This document shows, piece after piece, positions 8,095-16,505 of a stretch of 23,497 nt of DNA. Under the pieces are notes generated by a model that was not told where the DNA came from, made no database searches, and was given only the letters and a program-made list of their open reading frames with translations. Each line of letters starts with the position of its first letter. Position 1 is the first letter of the stretch. This stretch comes from VFKU01 sp964411925. Its GTDB lineage: Bacteria; Hydrogenedentota; Hydrogenedentia; Hydrogenedentales; GCA-2746185. The position numbers were made by a program, and so were the translations under genes. The stretch spans positions 1 to 23,497 of the forward strand of contig CAYPNI010000067.1 in the NCBI GenBank assembly GCA_964411925.1. Direction: 5' to 3'.

Positions 8095-9183
8095 ATGAAG
8101 TTTCGCTTCGCGGTCGCTTTCGCGCTGCTCGTCTCGCCTGTATTCGCGTCCGCGGATGAACCGCCGCGGTTCGTGATCACGACTATCGCCGGTACGGGCA
8201 AAGCCGGCTTCTCCGGCGACGGCGGGCCCGCGGCCAGCGCGATGATCAACGGTCCGTCGTGCGTGGACGTCGACAGCGCGGGCCAAATCTATTTCGTTGA
8301 CGCGCGCAACAATCGTGTGCGGCGTGTGCGGACGGACGGCACGATCGAGACCTTCGCCGGAACCGGCGAGACTGCGCCGCAGACCGGGGTACACCTCGCG
8401 TCGCGGACAAACCTGCTCGAACCGTACGGCCTCCATGTCGATCGAGACGACAGACTCTACGTGTTCAGCCGTGGGCATTCGAAGCTTTTTAGAGTGGACT
8501 CGGACGGCGTCGCGCGCGTGATCGCCGGCACCGGCGAGCGTGGATACTCCGGAGACGGCGGGCCTGCAACCGGCGCACAGCTCGCGTGGGCCAACCACAT
8601 GCTGATGAACTCGCTCGGCGAAGTACTCATCGGCGATTCCGGCAATGGGCGCATCCGAAAGATTGACCTGAACGGCGTGATCACGACGATCGCGGGGACC
8701 GGTGAAGACGGGTTCGGCGGCGACGGCGGCCCGGCGGTGCAGGCCGCGTTCAACGGCATCTCGGCGATGTGTTTCGACGCGAACGAAAATCTCTACGTCG
8801 CCGACTTCGCGAACCATCGTATCCGCAGAATCGGCGCGGATGGCGTCGTCACGACGATCGCCGGCACCGGAAACCCGAAGTACAACGGTGACAATCTACC
8901 TGCCCTGCAAGCGAACATCGGCGAACCCTGCGGCGTGCTCGTGGACAGCGCCGGCGTGGTCTACATCGGCGACCAGGTCAACCGCCGCGTGCGTGCCGTG
9001 ACGCCGGACGGCATCATCCACACCGTCGCGGGCACCGGAAAGGTAGGCCTGCAGGGCGATGGCGGCCCGGCAACGGAGGCGCGCGTATTCTCGCCGGACA
9101 TCATGTGTTTCGACGCGGACGAGAACATTTACATCCCTGACTTCGCGAACCACGCGGTGCGCAAATTGACGCGCGTGAAGTAA
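8095..9183 (+). CDS. Exported NHL-repeat six-bladed beta-propeller protein
   Basis: A 362-aa exported protein; the signal peptide is residues 1-20 (MKFRFAVAFALLVSPVFASA, cut before DEPP). The rest is six NHL repeats. Each opens with a variant of 'TIAGTGxxGFxGDGGPA' and is followed by 'D..G.iYv.D..NnRiRri..dG.i'. Repeat 2 (FAGTGETAPQTG) and repeat 5 (IAGTGNPKYNGDNLPA) depart from the consensus. Six blades are enough to close one propeller. NHL propellers serve as binding scaffolds, and some act as lyases or lactonases; none of those catalytic patterns can be claimed here. The start is set by GGAGGG at 8084-8089, 5 bases before the ATG, and by the signal peptide. An open frame extends further upstream but overlaps the PqaA-like gene. 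It ends only 6 bases from the stop of the convergent DUF1501 gene. Confidence 0.9.
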   Translation: MKFRFAVAFALLVSPVFASADEPPRFVITTIAGTGKAGFSGDGGPAASAMINGPSCVDVDSAGQIYFVDARNNRVRRVRTDGTIETFAGTGETAPQTGVHLASRTNLLEPYGLHVDRDDRLYVFSRGHSKLFRVDSDGVARVIAGTGERGYSGDGGPATGAQLAWANHMLMNSLGEVLIGDSGNGRIRKIDLNGVITTIAGTGEDGFGGDGGPAVQAAFNGISAMCFDANENLYVADFANHRIRRIGADGVVTTIAGTGNPKYNGDNLPALQANIGEPCGVLVDSAGVVYIGDQVNRRVRAVTPDGIIHTVAGTGKVGLQGDGGPATEARVFSPDIMCFDADENIYIPDFANHAVRKLTRVK

Positions 9184-9189
9184 TCTGCG

Positions 9190-10626
9190 CTACGCGAGCA
9201 GCGCCGGCACCACGCGTCCGTGAACGTCGGTCAACCGGTAGTCGCGGCCTTCGAAGCGGTACGTGAACTTTTCGTGGTCGATGCCCATGCAGTGCAGGAT
9301 GGTCGCCTGCAGATCGTGGATGTGGATCGGCGTGTCGACGACCTTGTAACTGAAATCGTCCGTCGCGCCCACCACCGCCCCGCGCTTGATGCCGCCGCCC
9401 GCGAGCCAGATCGTGAACGCGTGGGGATGGTGATCGCGCCCGAGAAACTTCGATCCGTCCCGTTCCTCGTTCATCGCCGTGCGCCCGAATTCCCCGCTCC
9501 AGACGACAAGCGTCTCGTCGAGCAGTCCGCGTTGTTTCAGGTCCTTGATCAGCGCCGCCACGGGTCTGTCCATCGTCTTGCACTTCTCGGGCAGGTAATC
9601 GAGGATGTCGTTGCCCTCGCTCGCGCCGTGGACGTCCCAGCCCCAGTCAAAAATCTGCACGAAGCGGACGCCCTTTTCGGACAGTCGCCGCGCGAGCAGG
9701 CAGTTGTTCGCGAGGCTCGGCGTCGCCGGGTCCGCGCCGTACATCTCGCGAACGTGCTCGGGCTCGTCCGCGATATTCATCACTTCGGGCACGGAGATCT
9801 GCATGCGGTAGGCGAGTTCGTACTGTTCGATGCGCGTGAGCGTCTCGGGGTCGCCGTCGCGTGCATGCTGCATTTCGTTCAGGTCGCGCATGGCGTCCAG
9901 CGTACGGCGCCGACGCTCGCGGTCCATGCCGGCCGGATCGCTGAGGTACAACACCGGATCGCCCGAGTTACGGCATTGCACGCCCTGGTGAACGCTCGGC
10001 AAAAATCCGCTGCCCCACACGCTCTTTCCCGCGTCCGGCGTCTTCCCCGAGACGAGCACGACGAACCCGGGCAGGTCCTCGTTCTCGCTGCCCAGCCCAT
10101 AGGTCAGCCACGAGCCCATCGACGGCCGGCCGGGGCGCGGCGCGCCGGTGTAGAGAAACAACTGCGCCGGTGCATGATTGAACTGATCCGTGAACATCGA
10201 CCGAACGACGGTCACATCGTCCACGATCTCGGTAAAGTGCGGCAATATGTTCGACACCCAGCAGCCGGCCTGGCCGTATTGCTTGAACGTGTGCGGCGTA
10301 CCGAGAAGTTTCGGGTGGCCCTTGATGAATGCGAATCGCTCGTTCTGGTAGATCTCGTCCGGGCAGGGTTCGCCGTTGTGCTTGTTCAGCATCGGCTTGT
10401 AGTCGAACAGGTCTTGTTGTGGCGGCGATCCCGCGAGGTGGATGTAAATGACGCGTTTCGCCTTCGGCGCGAAATGCGGCATGCCGGACAGCGTCGAGGC
10501 GGCGGCCGGGTTCGCGCCCAGGAGCGCGTTGAGCGCGACCGCGCCCAGGCCCGCGCTGCACGAGCCCAAAAAGTGCCGCCGCGTGATGTCGAGGTAAGGA
10601 CAAAGTTCAGGGTTCACGTCACGCAT
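9190..10626 (-). CDS. Tat-exported DUF1501 protein (first copy)
   Basis: A 478-aa DUF1501 protein, a family in the alkaline phosphatase/sulfatase-like superfamily that is abundant in planctomycetes and relatives; its reaction is unknown. A twin-arginine signal is clear: TRRHFLGSC with Arg16-Arg17, then a hydrophobic stretch ending near AAAS. Typical family segments follow: 'DLFDYKPMLNKHNGEP', 'GSWLTYGLGSENEDLPGFVV', 'DLKQRGLLDETLVVWSGEFG' and 'GRDHHPHAFTIWLAGGGIK', which contain the Asp, Glu and His residues expected to bind metal in this fold. It starts one base after the stop of the DUF1549/DUF1553 gene, with GAGG 7 bases before the ATG inside that gene, so the two are translationally coupled. 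This strict pairing is characteristic and implies that the products work together. A paralogue lies at 19938-21419. Confidence 0.93.
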   Translation of the reverse strand: MRDVNPELCPYLDITRRHFLGSCSAGLGAVALNALLGANPAAASTLSGMPHFAPKAKRVIYIHLAGSPPQQDLFDYKPMLNKHNGEPCPDEIYQNERFAFIKGHPKLLGTPHTFKQYGQAGCWVSNILPHFTEIVDDVTVVRSMFTDQFNHAPAQLFLYTGAPRPGRPSMGSWLTYGLGSENEDLPGFVVLVSGKTPDAGKSVWGSGFLPSVHQGVQCRNSGDPVLYLSDPAGMDRERRRRTLDAMRDLNEMQHARDGDPETLTRIEQYELAYRMQISVPEVMNIADEPEHVREMYGADPATPSLANNCLLARRLSEKGVRFVQIFDWGWDVHGASEGNDILDYLPEKCKTMDRPVAALIKDLKQRGLLDETLVVWSGEFGRTAMNEERDGSKFLGRDHHPHAFTIWLAGGGIKRGAVVGATDDFSYKVVDTPIHIHDLQATILHCMGIDHEKFTYRFEGRDYRLTDVHGRVVPALLA

Positions 10627-10627
10627 C

Positions 10628-13039
10628 CTATCGCCTCGTCACAAACTCGTCCAAATTGAGCAGCATATTCGCCACCGTGCTCCACGCGGCCAGCTCCGCA
10701 ACCTCGGCGCCCTCCGGCGCGGGCCCGATAGGATCCGTCGCCATCTTGAGCGCCGCCTCCGGCGTCGACGCGAACTGCGCCGATTCCTGCGCGTACAACG
10801 CCACTACGCGGTCGAGTTCAGCGCTCGTCGGCGGGCGCGCCAGCGCCGATTCGAATGCAAGCCGCGCTTTGCGCTTGTCGGATGTACCGCCTTCGGCGAC
10901 GACCACGCGCGCCAGGGCCTGCGCTGCTTCGATGTACACCGGATCGTTCAGTGTCACCAGCGCCTGCAACGGGGTATTCGTTCGCACGCGGCGAATGGTG
11001 CACACCTCGCGCGACGTCCCGTCAAAGGCAATCATCGACGGATACGGCGTCGTGCGGCGGATGAACGTGTAGAGGCCCCGGCGGCGCGCATCCTCGCCGG
11101 CGCTCGTCTCGTAGGTCCGTTCGCCGTTGTACACAACATTCCACACGCCTTCGGGTTGTGGCGGGAAGACCGACGGGCCGTACATCTTTTCGCTGAGCAG
11201 TCCAGCCGTTGCCAGCGCCGCGTCGCGAACGGTCTCTGCCTCCAGCCGAAACCGCGGCCCGCGCGCGAGCAGGCGGTTGTTGACGTCGCGTTCCAGCGAC
11301 TCGGGAGAAACCGCCGAGGTCTGGCGGTAGGTCGCCGACATCACGATCAATTTGCACAGCTTCTTGAAACTCCAGCCGGATTCGCGGAACTCGACCGCGA
11401 GCCAGTCAAGCAGTTCGGGGTGGGACGGCAACTCGCCCTGCGTGCCCCATTCCTCGGGCGTGGCGACCAGGCCCGTGCCGAAGAACCGTTCCCAGTAGCG
11501 GTTCACCGCGACGCGGGCCGTCAACGGGTTCTCCGGCGCCATCAGCCACTGCGCGAACCCCAGCCGATCGCGCGGAAACTCCGCGGGGAACGGCGGGAAC
11601 GTGTCCGGCGTGTCCGGTGAGACCTCGTCGCCCGGGTTCAGAAAGCTGCCGCGTGAGAAAACGCGCGTCTCGCGTCTCTCCTCCAGCGAGAGCTCGCGCA
11701 ATATCGGTATGACGGGGATTTCCTTGTCGAGTCCCTCTTTTTCCTTCTTGATCGGGCTGAATCGGGCCTCCAGCTCCGTCTTTTCCGCTTCGAGCCTCGC
11801 GCGGTCCGCGTCGGACAGGCCTTCGGCCTCGAGATCTTTCCGCACGCGGTCGATTTCCTTCTTGAGGTCCGCGTACTGCGGCTTAAGTTCCTCCCATCGC
11901 GCGACCTTCTCACGACTCGCCACAGCGAGCGTCGGCTGCTCGTCCTGCTTGTCCGAGTCCTGCGTCTGATTGAAAAATGCGTAGGACTCGTAAAACTCGG
12001 TCTGCTCGATCGGGTCGTACTTGTGGGTGTGGCATTGCGCGCACATCATCGTCGTACCCATCCACACCTGGTACGTCGTGTTGACGCGGTCGATCACGGC
12101 CGCGACGCGGAACTCCTCGTCGTCCGTGCCACCTTCGTCGTTGTTCATTGTGTTGCGATGGAACGCGGTCGCGACGAGCTGGTCCTGCGTCGGATTGGGC
12201 AACAGATCGCCCGCGAGCTGTTCGATCGTGAACTGGTCATACGGCATGTCGGCGTTGAACGCGCGAATCACCCAGTCGCGATACGGCCAGATCGTCCTGA
12301 AGTCGTCCTTCTCGTAGCCACGCGAGTCGGCGTAGCGCGCCAGATCGAGCCACATCTGCGCCCACCGCTCGCCGTACCGCGGCGATGCGAGCAATTCGTC
12401 CACGAGCCGTTCGTAGGTCCGGTCGTTCCAGCGGCGCGTCCAGTGTTTCATCTCATCCGGCGTGGGCGGCAGCCCGATCAGGTCGAGATAGACCCGCCGC
12501 ACGAGCGTGTACTTGTCCGCTTCCGCCGATGGCCCCAGGCCTTCGCGATCCAGCCGCGCCAGCACAAAACGATCGATATCGTTTCGCGGCCAGCGACCTT
12601 CGCTCACCTCGGGCAGTTGGGGGCGTTCGGGCGCGATGTACGACCAGTGCTTCTCGTATTCCGCGCCTTCCGCGATCCATTGCCGCAGCGTCGCGATCTC
12701 ATCGGGAGCGAGGGCGTCGCCCTCTTCGGCCGGCGGCATTCGGTAATTCGCGATGTCCGAGGTGACCCGGCGAATCATCTCGCTCGCGCCCGGGTCGCCC
12801 GGAACGATGGGCGCCTTGCCGCTGCGCCATGCCTGTGTGGCGGTGCCGAAGGTGTCGAGCTGCGGCCGGCCCTTGCGCGCCCGTGCATCGGGCCCGTGGC
12901 ACTTGAAGCAATTGTTCGAGAGTATCTGGCGGACGTCGCGGTTGTAGCTGACGGAATCTTGAGCCTGCACCGTAATCGACGGCAGGAACGCGCATACCAA
13001 TGCCGCAACTACGAGTTTGATCTGTCTGGTCCGGCGCAC
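10628..13039 (-). CDS. Planctomycete cytochrome-like protein with PSCyt1, DUF1549 and DUF1553 domains
   Basis: Exported 803-aa protein. Residues 1-26 form a signal peptide (cleavage near VQA/Q). PSCyt1 follows with a c-type haem site CFKCH (44-48) and a likely axial Met101 in 'YRMPP'. DUF1549 (PSCyt2) spans about 150-360, beginning NDIDRFVLARLD and ending with a second CxxCH, CAQCH at 333-337. Residues about 375-440 are highly charged and probably coiled coil. DUF1553 (PSD1) spans about 487-760, with 'NPLTARVAVNRYWERFFG' and 'HPELLDWLAVEFRESGWSFK'. The start is GTG at 13037-13039; GAGGA lies 7 bases upstream and no better ATG precedes the signal peptide. Two haem sites suggest electron transfer, but no substrate is known for the family. 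It is paired with the coupled DUF1501 gene. Confidence 0.93.
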   Translation of the reverse strand: MRRTRQIKLVVAALVCAFLPSITVQAQDSVSYNRDVRQILSNNCFKCHGPDARARKGRPQLDTFGTATQAWRSGKAPIVPGDPGASEMIRRVTSDIANYRMPPAEEGDALAPDEIATLRQWIAEGAEYEKHWSYIAPERPQLPEVSEGRWPRNDIDRFVLARLDREGLGPSAEADKYTLVRRVYLDLIGLPPTPDEMKHWTRRWNDRTYERLVDELLASPRYGERWAQMWLDLARYADSRGYEKDDFRTIWPYRDWVIRAFNADMPYDQFTIEQLAGDLLPNPTQDQLVATAFHRNTMNNDEGGTDDEEFRVAAVIDRVNTTYQVWMGTTMMCAQCHTHKYDPIEQTEFYESYAFFNQTQDSDKQDEQPTLAVASREKVARWEELKPQYADLKKEIDRVRKDLEAEGLSDADRARLEAEKTELEARFSPIKKEKEGLDKEIPVIPILRELSLEERRETRVFSRGSFLNPGDEVSPDTPDTFPPFPAEFPRDRLGFAQWLMAPENPLTARVAVNRYWERFFGTGLVATPEEWGTQGELPSHPELLDWLAVEFRESGWSFKKLCKLIVMSATYRQTSAVSPESLERDVNNRLLARGPRFRLEAETVRDAALATAGLLSEKMYGPSVFPPQPEGVWNVVYNGERTYETSAGEDARRRGLYTFIRRTTPYPSMIAFDGTSREVCTIRRVRTNTPLQALVTLNDPVYIEAAQALARVVVAEGGTSDKRKARLAFESALARPPTSAELDRVVALYAQESAQFASTPEAALKMATDPIGPAPEGAEVAELAAWSTVANMLLNLDEFVTRR

Positions 13040-13063
13040 GGGTCGTTCCTCGACGGCTGATCT

Positions 13064-13092
13064 ATCTTAGCAGCCGATGGAACGACCCTCAA
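13064..13092 (-). promoter_or_regulatory. Candidate promoter of the first DUF1549/DUF1501 pair
   Basis: On the minus strand TTGAGG (13087-13092) and TAAGAT (13064-13069) are separated by exactly 17 bases, each matching 4 of 6 sigma-70 consensus positions. It sits in the 72-base space between the FGE-like gene and the GTG start, so this pair could be transcribed independently of the sugar transporter upstream. This is a pattern match only. Confidence 0.45.
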
Positions 13093-13111
13093 CGAACGGC
13101 GCCCAGCGCGC

Positions 13112-13870
13112 TTAAAGGCGCCTCGCGTCCATCGCGCAGCGGAACCCGACGTCGTTGCACGTGCTGCCGACCGCCTCGAAACCGTTGTAAGACGCGCGGG
13201 CCTCGTTTGCACTGTACGCGTACGCCCCACCTTTGATGATTTCGCGCCGCTGCCCGCGCCGGCCGAAGAGGGACGATTCGCTGTGCGTGTCGTCCACCCA
13301 CTCCCACGCGTTGCCGGCCATGTCTTGCGCACCGTAGGGACTTGCGCCTTCCGGATGCGTGCCGACGCGGCAAAGACCATCCGAGCCGCCGAGGTTCGCG
13401 ATTTCTCCGCGGAAGTCGTTCCCCCAGGGATACGCTCGACCGTCGGTCCCGCGCGCCGCCTTCTCCCACTCCGCGCGCGTCGGGAGCCGTTTGCCGACCC
13501 GCGCCGCGTATTCTCTCGCCGCGGCCCGCGTAATTCCTGTAGCGGGGTAGTCTTCACGCCCGGGCGCGAATTCGAACGCCGGATTAATCTTCCGATACTC
13601 GGCATTCGTCACTTCGTGCACGTCGATGTAAAACGCCGGGATGAATTCCGAGTGCAGATCGCCCTCGTCCGCACCCGCCAGAGGATCGGCGCTGCCGAGA
13701 ATCGTGAACCCCGGAGGCACTAAAACCATCCCCGCCGGAGCCGGCGCATACGTCGCACGCATCAAGCCCGCACGGTGCACACCCGTCGCCATGTACGCAC
13801 TGCTGAGCGCCAAATAGCCGAGCACGGCATACGCAGCCAGCGGGATTCGCGCGGTCCATTTTCGATTCAT
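13112..13870 (-). CDS. Membrane-anchored FGE/SUMF1-like domain protein lacking the catalytic cysteines
   Basis: A 252-aa protein with one N-terminal hydrophobic helix (residues about 8-28), probably a membrane anchor or uncleaved signal. The rest is a formylglycine-generating-enzyme (sulfatase-modifying factor) fold: 'MVLVPPGFTILGS' (48-60), 'FYIDVHEVTNAEYRK' (80-94), 'RLPTRAEWEKAARG' (128-141), 'YPWGNDF' (147-153), 'GNAWEWVDD' (186-194) and 'VGFRCA' (241-246). True FGE has a conserved Cys pair just after the 'RGGSW' motif; here that region reads IIKGGAYAYSANEARASY without Cys. Sulfatase activation is therefore unlikely. Such relatives often act as binding or structural domains, and some have other catalytic roles. 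No sulfatase gene is in the window. It lies 87 bases after the sugar permease in the same direction and may be the last gene of that operon. Confidence 0.85.
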   Translation of the reverse strand: MNRKWTARIPLAAYAVLGYLALSSAYMATGVHRAGLMRATYAPAPAGMVLVPPGFTILGSADPLAGADEGDLHSEFIPAFYIDVHEVTNAEYRKINPAFEFAPGREDYPATGITRAAAREYAARVGKRLPTRAEWEKAARGTDGRAYPWGNDFRGEIANLGGSDGLCRVGTHPEGASPYGAQDMAGNAWEWVDDTHSESSLFGRRGQRREIIKGGAYAYSANEARASYNGFEAVGSTCNDVGFRCAMDARRL

Positions 13871-13957
13871 ATTGCCATCCCCAGGTTCGACGCCAACAAG
13901 AAATGGATTCGCGGGAGTGCCGCTTCCATGTCGGCCGAATTCGCCGGAGTTTTAATG

Positions 13958-14944
13958 CTAATCGGTGGCCCCGGAAGCTACCCGCCGCCGCAGGACCAGC
14001 CGCCGTATGACTTCGTCTGCAACGACGCCGGCGAGAATGACAATTCCGATGATGGCGAACTCCAGATGAGTCGGGATGTGCAGGATGTTGATCGCGTTGT
14101 AGAGCACGCGCATCACCGCCGCGCCGATGACCACGCCCAGCACCGTGCCCTCGCCGCCGCGCAGGCTGCATCCGCCCAACACGGCGGCCGCGATCGCGTA
14201 CAGCTCGTAGAACTCTCCGAGGCCCGACGGCTGAATCGAGTTCACGTCCAGTGCGAACAGCACGCCGCCGAGCGCGGCTAGCACGGAGCAGAAGACGTAC
14301 GACGCGATCACCACACGGTCGGTGTTGATCCCGCTGTAGCGGGCGGCTTCCTCATTGTTACCGAGCGCGAGCAAATAGCGCCCGAAGACGGTGAGCCGGA
14401 GTAGCACCGCCGCCACGATGGCTATGACCGTCAACAGAACGACCGGCAACGGAATCGAGAAATCCGGCGTGATCGGGATGCTTCCCGTCGCGAGCGTCCG
14501 GAGGCCCTCGAAGTTTGATCCGAACCCCAGGCTTTGGTCATCCGTGATCAGTCGCGCCATGCCGCGATAGAACAAGAGGCCGCACAGCGTCACGACAAAG
14601 GGCTGCAACTTCAGCTTCGTGATCAACAGGCCGTGGGCGAACCCGATCGCGAGACCCAACGCGAGGCACAGGAGCAACGCGATGGGCACGGGCACGCCGC
14701 GTACGGTCAGCATCCATGCAAGGAGGGAGCCCGTCAGCCCCACGACGGACCCGATGGACAGATCGATGCCGCCGCTGATGATCACAAACGCGACGCCGAT
14801 ACTGATGATTCCGTACAGCGCGGTCCACCGCAGCGTGTTTTGGAGGTTGTAAGCGCTCAGGAAATTCGGGTTCATAATCGCCGTGAACGCGCAGATCACG
14901 ACCAGCAGCCCGAAAATCCCAAGTATTTTCTTGATCGATCCCAA
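13958..14944 (-). CDS. Sugar ABC transporter permease, RbsC family
   Basis: Inner-membrane permease (328 aa) of a CUT2-type sugar importer (ribose/xylose/galactose group). It is hydrophobic throughout with about 8-10 membrane helices. Family hallmarks are GGIDLSIGS at 58-66 and the coupling-loop-like segment ALGNNEEAARYSGI around 193-206, followed by 'AAAVLGGCSLRGGEGTVLG'. The start appears to be TTG at 14942-14944: no ATG or GTG lies in frame between it and an upstream in-frame stop, and the next Met would delete most of the first helix. AGG lies about 8 bases before it. It follows the double ATPase after 50 bases in the same direction. The sugar cannot be deduced. Confidence 0.92.
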   Translation of the reverse strand: MGSIKKILGIFGLLVVICAFTAIMNPNFLSAYNLQNTLRWTALYGIISIGVAFVIISGGIDLSIGSVVGLTGSLLAWMLTVRGVPVPIALLLCLALGLAIGFAHGLLITKLKLQPFVVTLCGLLFYRGMARLITDDQSLGFGSNFEGLRTLATGSIPITPDFSIPLPVVLLTVIAIVAAVLLRLTVFGRYLLALGNNEEAARYSGINTDRVVIASYVFCSVLAALGGVLFALDVNSIQPSGLGEFYELYAIAAAVLGGCSLRGGEGTVLGVVIGAAVMRVLYNAINILHIPTHLEFAIIGIVILAGVVADEVIRRLVLRRRVASGATD

Positions 14945-14994
14945 CTCCGACCTCGCGCTAAATCGATTCCGTCCCCATCAGGCCGTACCGCTAG

Positions 14995-16503
14995 TCAATT
15001 TCGCGTGCCGCCCGTCGCGAGTCGCATGATCGCCTCCTCGCTCAACGCGTCACGGCCGAGTTCGCCCGCGATGCGCCCTTCGTGCATCACGAGCACACGA
15101 TCGGCCACGTCGAGAATCTCTTCCAGTTCGCTCGACACGAACAACACCGCCGCGCCGTCCCGCGCGAGCCCGCGCATAATCTCGTGAATCTCGCCCTTCG
15201 CGCCGACGTCGATCCCGCGGGTCGGCTCGTCGAGCAACAGCACGCGCGGCCGCGCGGCGAGCCATTTGCCGAACACGACCTTTTGTTGGTTTCCGCCGGA
15301 CAACAATTGCACGACGTGTTCCGGATTCCGCGCGCGGATCTTCAGCCGATCGACCGTCTCGCGCCCGAGCCGCCGCTCGCCCGCGCGGTCGTAAAAACCC
15401 GCGCGCGCGGTGTCCTTTAACGTGACCAGGTTCACGTTTTCCCGCACGCACATCGGCAGCACCAGTCCGCAACGTTTGCGATCTTCAGGCACGAGCGACA
15501 TCCCGGCGCGAATCGCGGCCGCGGGAGACGCCAACTCCAGCGCGGTGCCCGACACGCGCACTTCGCCGCCAAGCCGCCTGCGCACGCCGAACACCGTCTC
15601 GAGAAACTCGGTACGCCCCGCGCCGACCAACCCCGCTAACCCGACGATTTCGCCCGCGCGCACCGACAAATCGTTCGCCGCCGCCGGGTACGCGTCCGTC
15701 ACCAGACCGCGCACGTCGAGCAGGACATCGCCGGCCGGCACCGATCCGGACCCCCGTCGCTTCGGCAGATCGCGGCCGACCATCATGCGGATGATCCGGT
15801 CGTGATCGATTTCATCGCGCCTGAGTTCACCCGCGTTTTCGCCGTCTCGGAGCACGATGACCCGATCGGCCAGCAACTTCACCTCGGCGGGGCGGTGGGA
15901 AATGTAGATGATGCTCACGCCCGCCGCCTTCAGTTCCCGGATCGCGCGGAACAGGTGGTCGGTTTCGCGCTGCGACAAGCTCGAAGTCGGCTCGTCCATA
16001 ATGAGAATGCGCGCGTCGACGGACAACGCCTTCGCGATCTCCACCATCTGCCGGAGTCCGATGGCCAGTTTCGCGACGGCGGTCTCCGCGGCGATCGACT
16101 CGCCCAGCCGGCCGATCACGTCGCGTGCCTGCGCGTGCAATGCGCGCCGATCGACGAACCCCCAGCGCCGCGGTTCGCGACCGAGAAAGATGTTCGATGC
16201 GACGTCGAGGTTGTCCGCGAGGTTCAATTCCTGATGAATGAGCGCGATCCCGCGCCCGAGCGCGTCGCGCACGCCCGCCAGCCGGACCGCCGCCCCATCG
16301 ATCCGAATTTCTCCCGCGTCCGGCGACTGAATTCCCGCGAGGATCTTCATCAGCGTGGATTTGCCCGCGCCGTTCTCACCCACCACGGCCAGCAGTTCGC
16401 CGCGCCCCAGCGTCAAATCGACGTGATGCAGCGCGCGAACGCCGGGAAAGGATTTGCACAGGCCGCGGACCTCGAGCAGGGGCGGGGGCGCGTTTGCCGT
16501 CAC
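14995..16503 (-). CDS. Sugar ABC transporter double ATPase, RbsA/MglA family
   Basis: Cytoplasmic energy subunit of the CUT2 sugar importer (502 aa), with two nucleotide-binding domains in one chain as usual. Domain 1 has Walker A GENGAGKST (42-50), signature region LAIGLRQ (146-152) and Walker B ILIMDEP (166-172). Domain 2 has the degenerate Walker A GLVGAGRT (291-298) normal for this family, signature LSGGNQQ (401-407) and VLLLDEP (421-427). The domain 1 signature is less regular than the family's usual IGQQQ. The start is taken as GTG at 16501-16503, two bases after the receptor stop, giving the standard family length; a much longer frame continues upstream but runs through the receptor gene and is not used. 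It sits between receptor and permease in one operon. Confidence 0.93.
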   Translation of the reverse strand: MTANAPPPLLEVRGLCKSFPGVRALHHVDLTLGRGELLAVVGENGAGKSTLMKILAGIQSPDAGEIRIDGAAVRLAGVRDALGRGIALIHQELNLADNLDVASNIFLGREPRRWGFVDRRALHAQARDVIGRLGESIAAETAVAKLAIGLRQMVEIAKALSVDARILIMDEPTSSLSQRETDHLFRAIRELKAAGVSIIYISHRPAEVKLLADRVIVLRDGENAGELRRDEIDHDRIIRMMVGRDLPKRRGSGSVPAGDVLLDVRGLVTDAYPAAANDLSVRAGEIVGLAGLVGAGRTEFLETVFGVRRRLGGEVRVSGTALELASPAAAIRAGMSLVPEDRKRCGLVLPMCVRENVNLVTLKDTARAGFYDRAGERRLGRETVDRLKIRARNPEHVVQLLSGGNQQKVVFGKWLAARPRVLLLDEPTRGIDVGAKGEIHEIMRGLARDGAAVLFVSSELEEILDVADRVLVMHEGRIAGELGRDALSEEAIMRLATGGTRN

Positions 16504-16505
16504 GC

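Noticed and set aside
8160..9120. Tandem DNA repeat or CRISPR-like array in the NHL gene
   Set aside because: The periodic GDGG-encoding segments are protein-level NHL repeats about 150-180 bases apart with diverged codons, not direct DNA repeats with spacers.
9220..13060. Long plus-strand frames opposite the DUF1501 and DUF1549 genes
   Set aside because: The protein sequences are Arg/His/Val-rich without motifs, while the minus strand gives full, recognisable domains with ribosome binding sites.
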